From Apteryx mantelli (taxonomy: Eukaryota > Chordata > Aves > Apterygiformes > Apterygidae), in the NCBI RefSeq assembly GCF_036417845.1, contig NC_089978.1, positions 123,100,183 through 123,164,182 on the forward strand: a stretch of 64,000 nt of DNA. The letters are read 5' to 3'. Numbering within the stretch: position 1 is the first letter of the stretch; each line of letters opens with the position of its first letter. The position numbers and the translations under genes were made by a program. This document shows positions 24,130-38,415 of the stretch, one piece after another. Below the pieces are notes generated by a model, which had not been told where the DNA came from, did no database searches, and saw only the letters and a list, made by a program, of their open reading frames with translations.

Positions 24130-26215
24130 AAGGTGATCATTATGAAGGGCCTATATAGCGAGGGAAGAAGTACCATTACCAAAGATGAATCTCAAACATG
24201 AGAACACAAATGAGCTTGAGAGCCCTTTAAGACATTTGTATGGAAATTGAAAAAAAAATGTTTAATTTTCATTGCTTGAAATTTGGTAAAAGTTAACATG
24301 TTGAATAGCTTCAATATCTAAGAATCAAGTATCTGAGGAGGAAGGGCTGGAGCATGGCTGCAGATGACTACAGCAGGGATAGTGCCAATTCACAAATTGG
24401 TGAAATGAAAGCCTTTTTTATTCAGTCAAACCCAAAGCCTCCTGTGGCTGGGTACTTGCCAAGAAGCTCGTTTGCAAGTCAAGTATTATTTGTTGATGCT
24501 AAGAAGCACAAGCTGATACATTTTGCCAAAACATGTGACAAGAAAATCCATGTAAATCAACAGTGTTTTGCAGCAGAAACCGTGGTTCCTCTCTGAAAAC
24601 CGTCTTAGTAAAATGGCACCCTGCGGTTTCCTGTTTATTGCATCCCAGTGACTTCCAAATCAAATACGATCAGTTCAGACGCAAGTGATAATGATTTTTA
24701 ACTGTTACTTGTATAAAAATAAAAACAGATTCATACAGTGGAGATGTGCTCTCTGAGGCATGCATCACAGTGTAGATTCTACAACTGGTCTTTAGTCAAT
24801 AATCCTATTAATGACTCACAATCCAGTTTCTTTGCTATCATCCAGTTTGCTGTTTCCCAGAGTTAAAGCGAAGAAAAAAATCCAGCAGCAAATACCAAAA
24901 TAAAGATGCTAAATTTCCCCTAAAGTGAAACCAGATCCACTTTGGAGTCCATTTCTTTAGCAGTGCTTTTGCTACAGCTGGTCACCCATTTCCTGATGCA
25001 ACTCTTCTCCTGCCTGACTTGGAGGTGCAGGGCAGCGTTCTGTGTTGACTTGATTTGTTTGCATTTTCTGAAGTGGGAAATTATTTAAATATCAATGAAC
25101 AGAAACAAACATTTTACAGTATGGCCCTTGCCTAAAACAACAGCAAGAGCTACCAGGAGCATATCAGCTTCTCGTTGCCATTTTGCCGCCCATAATACCG
25201 CAGATGTGACCAGAGGATGGCGTTGCTTGAAATCAGTGACTTATCCTAGAAAGTGTGTGCAGCACCATCAGCCAGCCTGTGACCTGTATCCAAGCTTCCT
25301 CCTGCTGAAAATGCTCACGCTTCATACCTTACAACATGTCAAGGCTGTTCCTCTTTGATCACTGTTTGCTTCAAAATACATATCCTGAAAATAAAGATTT
25401 ATGTTTTGGAAAATATGCATGTTTTCAATCAGTTCTGTGCTTACTTTCCCTATATTTCCAAGTTTTAAGTCACTGATGGGTGATCTAATCTGCTGTAATG
25501 AGAATATTGCTCACTTTCCACACCGTATCTGTCCAGCAGCTCTCCTGGGACACTTTAGACTAGCATTTAAAATTTTGGTATGCCAGACACGTATTCTACC
25601 TTATTCTATTGCCTTGCCACAGACCTCAGTACACCAACTTAATTGTTCATTTGTCTGGGCCTGTCAGGTTTTCTATTTCCACACTCCCACCTCAGTACAA
25701 GTATTCTGTTATATGGTGGGAAAATGCAAAGATTATCACATACCACAACATCATTTATTTACTCTATCAAACAGGAAACATTGATTGAACAAACTTGTTC
25801 AGTAACAAACCTGTAACATAATTTTATCACAAAATTGTTCAGTTCTATGTAAGAATTGCACCCTAGAAATTCAGATAAAAGGTTTGAAACACTGTTGCTT
25901 TGCTGCTACCTTTTCAAGTGAAAAAAATCAACACTGTAGCAACAAAAACTAGATAGAGCAAAGAGAAGGGGAAATAATGTAAAAGAAAAATCAGAGATGG
26001 AAGAGAAAAACAGCTTATATTACAAACTTAGCAGTCCCTGGGGGTATGGTGAAGGTTTCTGAAGGGATGAAGCATTTCCAGTAATTATGATGAATCAAAT
26101 ACTGTCAACTTCAGGTTCACCACAAAAATGTCCTGAGAACAGGACAACTGAAATTTTTTTTTACTGAAATCAAGTTACTGTCACACTTAAATGAGTAGAA
26201 CCTGGCTACCAAAAA

Positions 26216-26218
<3 letters not shown>
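24130..26218. other. host non-coding DNA, no gene seen
   Basis: The longest frame, 127 codons at 25401-25784 on the plus strand, is Phe/Cys/His-rich with no known domain and is probably random. Nothing else is recognised. Confidence 0.55.

Positions 26219-26254
<36 letters not shown>
26219..26254 (+). repeat. poly-T run, 36 bases
   Basis: Thirty-six uninterrupted T residues, the longest homopolymer in the window. It could be the poly-A tail of a minus-strand retroposed sequence, but the DNA to its right (26255 onward) shows no recognised element and no obvious target-site duplication. Confidence 0.93.
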
Positions 26255-26258
<4 letters not shown>

Positions 26259-29200
26259 ACACAGTGCAACCTATTCCCTTCCCCCCAGTCAACTCAGAGG
26301 ACCATTTTTCATAGATGAGCCACAGATCATCAGAAAACCAATATCACTATTGAAACTACCTTCTTCAAAAGCGAATCAACTGGAGGAGGTCAGATGGTGG
26401 TCAAAGACTTGCCATTCTTCAGCAGTTTCAAATTTCCCTTTAAGCCCCCCAATAAGGCTTAAAACCATCCCTGCTGAGACCTCAGGAATCTACTTCCCCT
26501 TCCATTCTCTTTTCATGCATATTTTGGCAATTAATCGATGCCGAGGCAGCAGGCCTCTTCCTGATACTTCCAGCAGAGACCACGATGCCATCCAGGGAGG
26601 CAAAGGCCTAAGCAGACGCTGTGACTGCAGACATCCCAAGCCTGCAAAACAAAAAGGGGTTGCAGAATAAAGCTGTTGGTGGGAGCAGAGAAGTCAAGGG
26701 TTAAACTGGGACTCTCCTTCTTAGCCAACACCAGGGCCCAGGAGCAGTCCTTGTCTTTAACTTACCCAACTCCTAGTCTGCCTTCTGGAGAAACCAGGGC
26801 ATGGTTGAAGGTGTTTCCCTAATATCCAGGGCTGCACCTTTGTTCAGTTTTGTTCCCTTCTGAAAGAGAGCCAAACCAAGAATTAGAAATCATGGCAGAA
26901 AGGAAATTTGAAAGCAGCACTTGCCAAAATCCCTTTTTTCAACATGCAAAGGATGTAATTTAAAATTAAGACCACAGCACCAGTCCTTTGAGATATAATC
27001 CAAAGCAGCCTTCAGCTTCTTCATATAGATGTAACAGAACAAACTTATTTCTAGATGGCATGTGACTGGTTAATTTTGCAAGTTTTTTTTCCCATCAAAC
27101 GAGGAAGTGGCCCAGAGGCCAAAGTTTTATATGAATGAGAAGCTATCAAGCTGGTGACTGTATTACAAAACAAAATGCTGAAGCATCTGTTAAAAACTGA
27201 GACCATCAAAAAAGGGTAAAAAAAAAGTCATGTCAAGAGTCTGATTATATGAGTCCATTAAGAAGTTTTTTTAATCAATATATGGTATGCAGTCCACATA
27301 ATTCAATTTGAGAAAATTATTACTAGATTATATCTTGACAAGACTGCCTTACAGGTCACTTTAAACTCAATTTTTATCTGTCAAATGATGAACTCTAGAA
27401 GGTTAAGAGATTAGCACTTCAGAGTATTTTTAGTACAATCAAAGCTTTTCTGAGAGGAGGCTATTGCAGTACAATTGTCAAAATCTTGCCTGGAGTATCA
27501 TATAGACAAGACAAAAAACCCACAAGAATTAATATCTTCAAGCCTCCTCCAGCAAGATCAAATAAAGCACAGGCAAGGTGCTAGAAGAAATCTAGACAGT
27601 CGCTGCCATTAATGAAAAAATTTGCCCCAAAATAGCTGAAAGAACACTAAAAAACTAACAACCACTTCCCCAAAATACAACTATAAAGTATGGATGATAT
27701 AAATCTGTAAGATTTAAAATACAATTAAATACCTTATTTTCCACATGCAGTTCTTGACTCTTCCTTCTTTTCAGTCATAAATTATTGCTACCTTCATTCC
27801 TCAGAAGGATTTCATTCTTTATGTATGTGGAAACCACGACCCCACTTCTACTCTGCATTTTTGTTTTCAGCTTCCAGGGAGACCAGTATGTGCAAATCAT
27901 AGCATTTCTGTTCTCTCTGACTTGCACTTCCACGTATAGAAAACAAGAAAGGAAAGAAAATTAAGAGGTAGCCTGACCAGCTTTTCTTGCCAGAAGAAAG
28001 GATCCAATTATATCTACGTCACTTTTGACAGACTTCTGTCTCCCTTAGTCTTCGATAACTGCCAGCAGCAGAAATGCCACCATTTCCCCAGGCAATTTAG
28101 TCCAAGGCCTCCCCGTCTTTTAGCACAGGGAAGTTTTTTCTTCTCTCTAAGCCACAGAAACCCATTACATTTTGTCTTCTGTCGCACGGACAGGGAGAAT
28201 TGATCCCCCTTTCACTGCAGCAACACTTTACTTACTGACAGGCCGCTGTGTCCCTCAGTTTCAGTAATCTGTACTCAACTATTCACTTCTTTCAACCCCT
28301 CCTAACGTTTTCCAGACTCCGATCATCTCCCAGATGTAAGAAAACCCAACCCCAAATGCCTACAGGAGCTCGGGGAGAAGGATGGCTGTACATCTGCAGG
28401 CACACTGAGTGGAGAATCCCAGAAAGGGCGCTTTCATGTTTGCACTGGAAAAAAAGAAATAGGGGTATAATCCCTCCATTCAGCAGAAATCACTATAGCC
28501 TGCGCTTACTACAGAACACCAGGCCAGGCTGCGACTAGGCTCTTTGCTCATGCCAACTGTCAAAGGCTTGCTTTTTGTGTCATATTTTTGCCATTAGGCT
28601 CATTACTGTGTCCAGAGGGTCTGTTTTCCTACTGCCTGATACGGTTACATGTGATCTGCTCACATTTTCTATATGATGAATGAGAAACTGTGATTATCCA
28701 GAAGGAGGGCAATTAAAAGTAATCTGAAGCCAACCAGACAGAGATAAGTGAATATTAAAGCATCTGACCTGGCCAGGTACTTGAAGATACCACTGAAAAG
28801 ATCCTCAAGTAAAAACCAAATAACCACTTTGACAGATTATTAGATGTTTAAACCTTCTGGCAGTAAGAGCTGCTAATAAAGAAACAGTGTAAACCAGAAG
28901 ACCACAACAGCAGTAATTATGCAGCAGGATGATTAAACAGCGTGCAGCCATAACGCTTCTTCTAAGCTATTTTATGAGAGGAAGTTGAAACTTCAGCATT
29001 TCAAAAAGATCAATTAGGGAGCAAAGAAGATGGAAAAAAAATCTATTTAAACTGAATTCTTACAATCAAGTGATAAATCAGTCATGAGTAATTGCAGATA
29101 TCATTGCAGCTCACCATGTTTTGATAACACTGACTATTCCACCATAGATAAAAGAAAAACTGTTCAGTTTCTCAGTATATGAAAAGATTCCACAGAGCAA

Positions 29201-30171
29201 CCTTAGAGAAATTGTTGCTGCCTGATGAATTGTTACTACCTGACTAGAAGAATAGCCAGCACCACCAAAATTAAAAACCTTGCTTTGAAGCCTTTTCTGA
29301 TTTTCATAGCAACAGAGCTGATTTCAGTTCAGAAATACCCAACAATCTTGTTAACTTTTAACCACTTATGGGCATTTTGTTTCCTCTTCCCGCTTTTTTG
29401 TTTTCTCTCTCTCTCTCACCTAAAACAAAAGAAGTGTAGATACCAGTTTCCCACAGTGACACTAGCCAAAAAAAGGTCATTCTTGGACTTCTGCCACTTC
29501 TCCCCTTGGCCATAGAAGCCAGAAACTTCAAGGGAAAAATATTAGGAAGCTGCATGGGAAGTTTGGAGGTGATTCCAAAACCCTTCTCTCACAAAGCCTC
29601 CTTCATTACAATAGGATTTATGTGCTTGAATACAGTGTTTCATGCACCTAGTCACGCTCGTTGGCGGGAAGGATCGTGTCCCCTCTCATTCCAACTCATG
29701 ACCTCCTTTCTACCTTGCTGCCGGACTTGGACAACTTCTGTCTGATGCAGGTCCTCCAGAAAGGCAGTCACCTCTGGCTCTGAAAAGCCCCAGAGATGAA
29801 AAGCCAGCTCTTCCCCAGCCACTTGGTCCCACTCTAGGAAAGGATACTCACTCTTTGACGAGGGGGCAGGTTCAGACCACACGCACTCCAATCCCCCTTT
29901 GGGCTGTCACTAGGTGGTGCCAGTCCAGGCTCTCCCCACCGTTGGCTTTGCAGCAGGTTTGTTGCAGCCTCCCAACCACACAGGGTAAATGCACAAATGC
30001 TCACAGCCATCTGCCACACTGAAGACCAGCCCTGAAAAAGCAGTCAGTTTCTGCTATGCTCTAACTCAGTTCTAGATCTACTAGACCAAAGCTGGGGGAA
30101 AGAGAGGCCGGGACTGGCTTTGGCAACAACTTGGATTCAGATCAGATTAAGCATGTGAGGGAAAGAAAAGG
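26255..30171. other. host non-coding DNA, no gene seen
   Basis: Frames of at most about 106 codons, overlapping on both strands. A (TC)n run lies at about 29405-29418. No recognised repeat or exon. Confidence 0.55.
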
Positions 30172-30188
30172 AAAAAAAAAAAAAAAAA
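30172..30188 (+). repeat. poly-A run, 17 bases
   Basis: Seventeen A residues preceded by an A/G-rich stretch. No AATAAA lies just upstream, so it is not evidently a retroposed tail. Confidence 0.85.
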
Positions 30189-30329
30189 GAGTTCTGACAG
30201 AAACTTTCTACATCAGATTGAACATCCCTGTGGTATTCAAGGTAAGGATACATTAGCCAGCTTCCCTTTCTGTCCCCTTCTTGATCATTCTAGTGAGATT
30301 ATTTTAGGTCTCAAAACCAAGGCCTTCTA

Positions 30330-30445
30330 GTATTGTGGTTTATCTGCTGTATTGCTGATATTGATCCTGAACATGTATTTCAGTGATTGCTTGTTAATTA
30401 ATTTTCATTAATAAATCAACAAATGACTTTGATCCTGATTTAGTT
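30330..30445. promoter_or_regulatory. candidate conserved non-coding element
   Basis: An AT-rich, non-repetitive block with a dense homeodomain-type core (TTGTTAATTAATTTTCATTA) flanked by two copies of TTGATCCTGA (30361-30370 and 30429-30438). The second copy sits in CTTTGATC, a TCF/LEF-type site. Regulatory function is inferred from motif density only and no alignment was available. Confidence 0.25.
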
Positions 30446-33400
30446 TAACCATGTGAATTGACCAGCTTTTTCACTGCAAAGCTAGGCAAAATAGGTGACA
30501 TACTATGTAGTGAGGAATGAAGGTAGCAGAAAAACAAATGGCCAAGAGGAAATATTTCCTACTCACCCGAAGGTGTTAAGCACCCACCATATATTCATAT
30601 ATTGCTGAGAGCTAGTAAGCTGAAGGGAGGTAGGATGACCACATTTTTTTTCTTTTGCCTAGCCCAGGCAATATGCCAAAGAGAGTATTCAAATGAGTGA
30701 GAATTAAAGCATTTCCACTCAGAGAAAAGTGTTCCTCTTAATTACATGAGCAATAAGACACTTTCCCAGAATTTAGCTTCTTCCTCCCCACCCATGGTAT
30801 TTTGTGAAGTTTTAGGGAAGTGCAAACAGAGGAAAAATAATGCAGTTATGGGATGCTCCTGCTTCACAGCCACCGGTGCATCCCCAGAAGTCACAAGTCA
30901 CTGTTGCAGGTACTACTGTTTGTCAGTTCAGAGGAAGACACCCGTGTTTTAGGTACTGACAACTTCTGAGAGTCTATGACAAAAAACAGCAAGCAAATGC
31001 AGCACAAAGAGATATTTCATGCTAAATTAGGCTACTAATGAACACCAGAACAGATTTAAGTGCTTCAAGTTTTAACTGCCCCATATCATTTATCATATGC
31101 ACTCTGGGAAACATAGCAAGCACACTTTGTCTCCTTCCCATCAAACAGCTCTTAATGTATTAGGTTTTTTTTTTCCTCCCATATCATGGTTGGATCTCAG
31201 TTTCCTCCTCATTTTTTCCCTCTGAAAATGTCAGAGTCTTGTTTTAAGCACATGATAGTGCTCCCAAAGATCCTGTACACCCCAAACCTGACCTCAACAG
31301 CTCTCTCCAAGGTTGAAAGCCGAGTTTGTCTCTAGTGACCTTGCTCTATTTTGCAATGTGTTTCAATTGCCAAAGCAGCCAATTGGGGCAGTAAGTTAGA
31401 GGAAGATGTTGTTCCCATAGTAACTCATTTCCCCTACCCACTCATTAGATTAACACATTTCAGATCAAAGGTAGACATGAAAATATCTAAGAACTGATAT
31501 TCCAAGGCATTACTTAAATAAAAACTAAATCCACCATGCTGTCTCAAAAGGCATTACTTAACATCAGAACTTACACATCTATAGCTGCAATGCTCATTAC
31601 ACTGTTCTGGCTGAAAGTTATCAAAACCAACATCTTGGATAGTTTGTTTTGTTGCTAGCTCACAGACAATTGCTTAAGTACTAAACCAAATGGGAACTCT
31701 CCAATATCAGATTAGAGCTGCAATAAAGCAAAGAAGTTCAGTATCTCTGTGATCAATGTTTTCAGTATATTTAACACTGGGATAACATTTGCAACTTTGC
31801 TGCAAAGGTCTTAATATCACTCCTAGTGGAGGCAAATCTCTTATCAGCTTTATCTTCCTCAAATTCAATTTTGTTGCATTTTTAGTACTTCAGCGTGAGT
31901 TGACTTAATGGAAGTTCAAGTCCAAGGAATGAATCCATGCACTGACTCGGTGTGTCTAGACAACATGAAAACCCTCCAGGCTGCGTGTGTGCCATTATCA
32001 TACTGAACTTTTGGTATGCACAGGAAAGTGTGAAAGATACCCTGAAAACAGCATGAACCATTGGCCACTGAATGTTTCCAATAACATCTTCTGGTAAAAC
32101 ACACAGGACAAGAAAGCAAGAGACAAGATACTTCTGATTTTTCTCACACTTTCTCTGGGGCTTCAGATATGTTTTGCTTCATTTTTCTCAGCCTCAACTC
32201 CCCAGATTAAAATGAGCCATTTCTTCCGATTTCCTTTCTCATCATTCATCTCTCTAAGCTGATTTTACGATTCTCACAGAGGGTCTTACCAATTACATAA
32301 ATATAATAACATAATATAATATGTTTGTGTGTGTGAGTGTGTATGTGTACACACATACATCCCTTTGATGTGCACGATTTGTGAAACCTGCAGTTGGTCC
32401 TGAACAGGCCTCTAAATGCTGCTGTAATGCAAGCAGCAGCAGCAAGCTTGCTAAAGGTCTTACTCCCAATAGTTTGCCAAGACATGAGTAAAGCCTATTT
32501 ACACCTAACAAAATTCTGAGACTGACTCTTGTTGACATTTTCATGTCAGTGTGCTCTATCCCCTGCACATTTGTATCTGAGAAATAGGATTTTCCTGATG
32601 ACAGGCTGCAATTTCACTAGTCTGTTACAATTACCAGCAATTGAACTTTGTTCTTTCTATTTTCACTCTACACCTCACTGTCAAAATTCTCATTTATCAG
32701 TCATGCAGCCTTGGTATGCCAGCTCATTCCACTAAGATCTTGCCCATCTTCTCCTCAGTACACTTCCTCGCAAAGTACATCTTACTCCTGGGGAAAATTA
32801 ATTCTCAGCTCAGAGAGCTGCCCTAAAGTTCTGCCAAAAAGACATGCAAAAGGTGAGGTGTTTGTTCAGAACTTAGAAGAACCGATGTTGTTGATGGTTT
32901 CCAATTGTGAAGTCAGTGCAACCATTTGTCAAGTGAGGTGGGGGAAAATATCCTGATTAGGTTCCCTCATGTCAGATATTTTAACACCTTCTCCTAACAG
33001 CTTAGCAATATTGGCTCATTTCAACCTTTTTCTTCGTTTTCTTTTGTCTCATAGGCTTTCTGCCTATCCTGTCCCTATTTGTCTTACTCCTGCAAAGATC
33101 TGTGAAAGGTATCACTGGATTATTGGAAAACAACTCACATCATTGTCTCTACTGCGCGGGATGGTGCGTGGTTGGTCTTTGCTTTTGTACTGAAGACTGT
33201 CGGCTGTTCTCTGTCACCTGGGGAGAAGAGGTAATTTGGTCCTAGCTTCCAGGTAAACTGCAGATGAAAGAGACTTTGCCTGATTTGTTGTGCTATAACC
33301 TTAGGCTAGAGCTTTAAAATATATATGATTTTGGTCATTTAAAAAGGTAACCTTTTCCTGCCACTTACGTTCTCTACACTTTATGCCTCTTTAGAAACAT

Positions 33401-36400
33401 GAGAGGAATAGAGACACTCCAACACACTGAAAATGCCAGCCAGCAAGCAGTACATTGAGTATTAAAATAAAAGCAATAAAATGGTAAATGAACTTAAAAA
33501 CACCAAGCAGTTTTTCCTCTTAGCTTCTATTTTTTTCTGCATTGAAAGTATAGCAGTCAGAAAAAAATTACTATTTTTTAGTAGTCTTTTGTAGTAGTCT
33601 GACTTTTAAAGTTTTAAACCCAAGAAAGAAACTCTGAATGGTAAAGCTGGCCATGATTTTCATAAATTACTGCTACTTAGTGCCTGTAACACCCTGTGTT
33701 TTTTCACAAGAAAGTACATTCCAGTCACAGCACTACACAACGTATCATCGTTCTCAGGGACTCATCCTCTTGCTTCTTTTTATTGGCAGAGAAGAACTTT
33801 TTAAGCTGCCTGGTTTCTCCTGGGAAAAGCTAAATAGCCTGAGCTCCAGAGGCAGGAATTCCTTAGTCTATGTTGCAACATGGGGAGCAAAGGGGCATTT
33901 CCAGCTCTGACCCAAGCGTTGGTTCACTTGGGAAATCCTCCGTCTCCTTCTCAGAAACACGGTAGGAAGGAAGGGGAGAGTGCACCCTTGATCATCAGGT
34001 ACCATCGTAACACTGAACGAAATGGCTTTATTTTTCATCTCTCGACTCTGATATGTTGCTTTTCTCATTTTAAGCATCTGAAAGTAAGAGATGCAAGATC
34101 ACTTTCCCCAGAAATCTGCAAGCACAACTGGTTCTCTTACTTCTTTTCACAAAAGGAGTCAGAAAGCAATTAGAAAGTAGTCGAATCTTTGAGAATAATT
34201 TTGTAATTCTCTCTGGTTTAGCACTTTAGAAGCTACTGCTCAGTTAACCTCCCACAAATAGTAGATGAATGTCCTTTCATGTCTGCCTCTTGACCAGCCT
34301 AGGCATCATTCACACCTGCGAATGCATGGTGGTGGGTAACCTTGCAGACAGAAAAGTAACCCAAGACACTGACTTCAAAGTTTAACAAAATATTCTGGGA
34401 CATGATGATTCACCATGGGGAGGCAAATTTCCTTTTTTACAGACTGAGGAGAACCTTCCCCTGTGTTTCTAGGGTACCAATTTTTCAACCCTCACTCTTC
34501 CTCCGCCCCATCTTTCTCATGGCTCCGTGTCACTGCAAACATAGAGGAAGCTCCAGCCATGTTCTCCTTCTAAATCACTCTTGCTCCTTGCCAGCCCCAT
34601 CACCTACAACACAAGCACTTTTCAATCCTGTGAGTCAAGTGAATTTTACAGCTGGCAGGAGCAATGCTCCAGGTGGGAATCGTGCTGCACCGAGTGGCTT
34701 CCACTGCTCAGCAATGGCATGGGCAAAAGATTTACATCACATCTAACTTTTATCAGTGGTTCACACTTATAAGAGCTTTACTTCAAAGTGCTCTCAGTCC
34801 TGTCTCAGGCTCCTCATTTTTATCCTACATTTAATTACATATAGTTTCTAAGCAATAATCAGCATATGGATGGTTGGGGTTTTTTTGGATTTTTTTGCCT
34901 GTGTGATTTTTTTCTTTTTTAGTAAATATTACCCCAGCTGCTCCCAGTAGTTAAACCTGTCACTGATTAAAATGTCATGCTCTGGTACGTGATGTTCAAG
35001 CTCACCTCCTGGGATCCATCTACAAAGCCAATCAATAAATCGTGCAGAGCACAGATTACCAGAGGTGCCACCCAGTCACCTTTGTCCAAGCAGTTGCTCT
35101 CTCTCTCACTGGCAACCTTCCCAGCAGCACTGCAGACGACAGACCCAGCACAACCCAGCGCAGAAGTAGTTTATTGGCAAAGATGTGCAGTGTCACACAC
35201 GTAGCAGACAGCTGCCCTAATGCATCCTGTCAAAGAAGCTCTGATTGGGCTTGACATCTACACAATATACAACTCTCCAACTTGCATACAAGTCTTCGGG
35301 GAATCCATCAGAGACCTGTTCCCTGCTAGAGATGCAGGTTAACATGCCAAGAGTTTGCCAGCTCTGCTGCTCCCTTGTTAATATGAACAGCAGCAACTTG
35401 CTTTAAAGGGGAAGGCACAAAGTGACCTTTGCTGCCTGGCAGTTAGTGGTCTTAAATCCAGCAACAAGCACAACACAATAGCTTACAAGTCACAGGCTGG
35501 CTTTTAAAAAGAGCTGGAACATAATAGTTACCTCCCCCACAATATCTCAATTCAGCCTGCCACTTTGGCTATTCCCTAGACCTTCTGCGGCAATTGCTCC
35601 GACTGCTTAATGCCTGAGGGCTGCGTCAACTGCACAGTAAGGGCCCTGGAGGCACACGCAAGGTCTGAAACAACACACACAAGCACAATAGGGCACGCAG
35701 CAATGCCACTCGAACATACGTGTGTCCGCTACCCAGCTGAATGCACTAGCTTCCCTAGTGTTGCCAAGTCCTGCTCAGCCAAATGGCTCAGCAAACTGCT
35801 ACTCTTTTAAGGGAACAGCCAAGCTTAATGCAAGGGAGCTATCCTGCGGATCGAGCAGAAAGATGCTGAGGACTTCAGCGAGGCAACAATGGTAACAGAG
35901 CAGGTGGCACTTCTGGAGTTCATCCCCGGCTTATCCTGCCTACCCATGCGTAGGACTGCTCCCTGAGCACCTTTGCAAAAGGATGAAGCAGCCCTGGGAG
36001 AATATACTCCCAGTAAACTTTCAGACAAAGATTCACTTCAAAGAAATCAAGAGGATTTATAAGGGAAGTGCCAGAATTCTAGTTAACTGCTTATTAAAAG
36101 GAGCTTGAGCTGGGGCAAGTCATCTCAGGCATGATAAGGCTTAAGACCCAAAGACGTCCTGGACCTTTTTTCTTTGCTTCCCACCCCACTTCTGACAACC
36201 AGCTCTGCAAAGCTTGCCTTTAACTTATCAGCTGGTTTTCATCTTTGTCTCCTAGCACTCTTGATGTAAGAGAACGTATCCTCAGGTTTTGACATCTGAT
36301 TATTTCTCCTCCAAACATCACTACTCCTCAACAACCTTTTCAGACGGGACTGGTCTTCTCAGAATAGCACAGATCAGCTCTATCAGCTGATATCAGCCTT

Positions 36401-38157
36401 CTCTTCAAGCAATAGATTAAGATCTTTAACATGCAAGTCAACAGTACACAATGTGCAACAGTGCCAGGTATTACAGCTTCTCTGTACATAATACAGTATA
36501 TTGCAATACTTCTCCCCATGCGTTCCCCCAGACTGCTCTCTCACCTTGGAAACTATTTATGAGTTGGCTCATAAAAAGTCTCGCATTAAGGACTCCGTTC
36601 TGGCCACATTGCTGTGGAGGGGTTTGGACTCTGTCTACCACAGTAAAATGAAGTATTCTTCTCCTGTGACCCACCTGACAGAACAGCTACCTACCATGGA
36701 CTGCCTTAGTCACACTTTTCAAGTTCAACTTTACAGCTGGTAACTGTAATATGCTAGCATATTTTGCATTCATCTTCCACTTAGCACCACAAAAAACTAA
36801 AAGTTTGATACAGGCTACGGCTACTACCAACACAGACTCATCTAGACAGCGCTTTTATCTGAAGTTACCCCAGTCAATTCCAACACACAGCACTCTATAA
36901 AAAGTCTCTGATTTATTTCTAAATACCTATACAGGAACTAATTTTGGTCAAGAACCTGACTGCACTTTTTGTGTAATTTAGCTTGGATTTTGGGTGAACG
37001 AGGAGAAATGGGGAGGCAGACAGGCACATGTATCAAGCACTAGGAAAACCACTAACTTTAGCAAAATAGCTATCAACTTTCTTTCATTACTGTTCATATG
37101 GTTTTAAGACACAAGGTAAAATCGTATGCTGAAGAGTAATACAACAAGCTGGGATCTGCTGTACAAAGTCATCTATTTTTACTCTTCTGCTGCTTCTCAA
37201 GTGACAGTCACTTAATAAAGAAAATCTCTGGGAGCTCTCTGAACAAGTGCACTAAATATACAATTATGTATCATTTCATTTCCAGTCCCATCACACCTGT
37301 GCCATTGTTCTCAAGGTTTCTCATCATAATGAGACCAAGCATTTTCAGGTATGCATTAATATGTTGTCATTGGCTCCTGGCTAAATAAATCATACATGAG
37401 AAGGCAGTCTTTGAGTCATATTCCATGTTAACAGAAATTCAGCTTCAGAACAGGAAATTCCATTATCTAAAACATATTTCAAGGTAAAGCTCAGATTGCA
37501 AAAACAAATTATTTAGATGGTCACTTGGCCAGGACTGCAGCACACTTTAAAATAAAAGACAGGGAACCTCTAATTCTTCACAATCTTGGTTTTATCCATC
37601 ACCAGAAAGACTAAATCAGTGATCCCCAAAACACTTATTCAGCCCTAACCATGTAGTTTGCCATAATTAGGCTTTTGTAAAGCATCCTTGAAGAATCTAC
37701 CCAGGGAATCAGGGATACATACTTTGGAAAAAGAAACTCTTTTTAGCCTTATTAAGTGCTTGAAAACTTTGCTTCCTGTTGGGTAAATTTGAATGCGTGT
37801 TTAAACTGGCTGCTGAAGACTTATTTCCTTAAGACTAATTTCATGACTTGTCTATGCCATGTATAGTACACACTTACAAATTGCTGCAATGGAGGTTTCA
37901 GAAGCACATCCACAATGCTACAACAGATTGAATTTGGTGCCAGGCAGGCTAGAGTTTAGGAGTCCTCTGCTATGCTATGAACCATCCAGATTAACAGCTG
38001 CAGAGAGCCAGATCACTCTTTTTGTCCTCCTACCGCCCCCACCAAACATCCAACAACAAAAAAGAAAAAGCAACAAAAAACCCTATTCCTTTGGCACCTT
38101 TGGAAATCGAGGAGAGCCGTAGTAGGCTCCACACTGGGAGCTGCCCCTTGACTGCGT
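30446..38157. other. host non-coding DNA, no gene seen
   Basis: Short frames only, none recognised. A TG/CA-rich microsatellite lies at 32325-32358. Frames of about 60-114 codons near 32.5-34.7 kb are not backed by any domain. A region of moderately raised CpG lies at about 35600-35720. Confidence 0.55.
32325..32358. repeat. short imperfect (TG)n/(CA)n repeat
   Basis: A run of TG steps interrupted by A and then turning into CA steps, with the self-complementary core TGTGTACACA at the switch. It is preceded by AT-rich ATAATATAAT sequence. Confidence 0.75.
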
Positions 38158-38415
38158 GACTGGGAGGCCAAACATCTCTATTGCACTGCTGGCTCTGCCA
38201 CCAGCCTTCTGGGTGACCTGGGACACATCTGTCTCATTCAGGTTGTCAAAACAATGTAGAAGTTAATGTCCCTCCTAGAGAACTGACTTTTGTTCAGTTC
38301 TCAGAGTCCCTGTTTCAGTATGTGTAAAATAGATTTCATATCACTTTCCTGGCTGAAAAGCACTGCCAGGCTAAACTCAAAGGAACATGAAGTACTCGCT
38401 ATAATAATAGCTGCT
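38158..38415 (+). repeat. MIR-like (CORE-SINE) fragment, degraded
   Basis: The order of recognisable blocks follows a MIR: a stretch around 38158-38170 like the GACTGGGAG part, GGCTCTGCCA (38191-38200), GGGTGACCTGGGACAC (38211-38226), then CCCTGTTTCAG (38308-38318) and TGTGTAAAATAG (38321-38332), ending in an ATAATAATAG-type tail near 38401. About 70 bases between the two halves do not match and may be an insertion. MIRs are ancient, so the divergence is expected. A repeat-library search would settle it. Confidence 0.5.
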
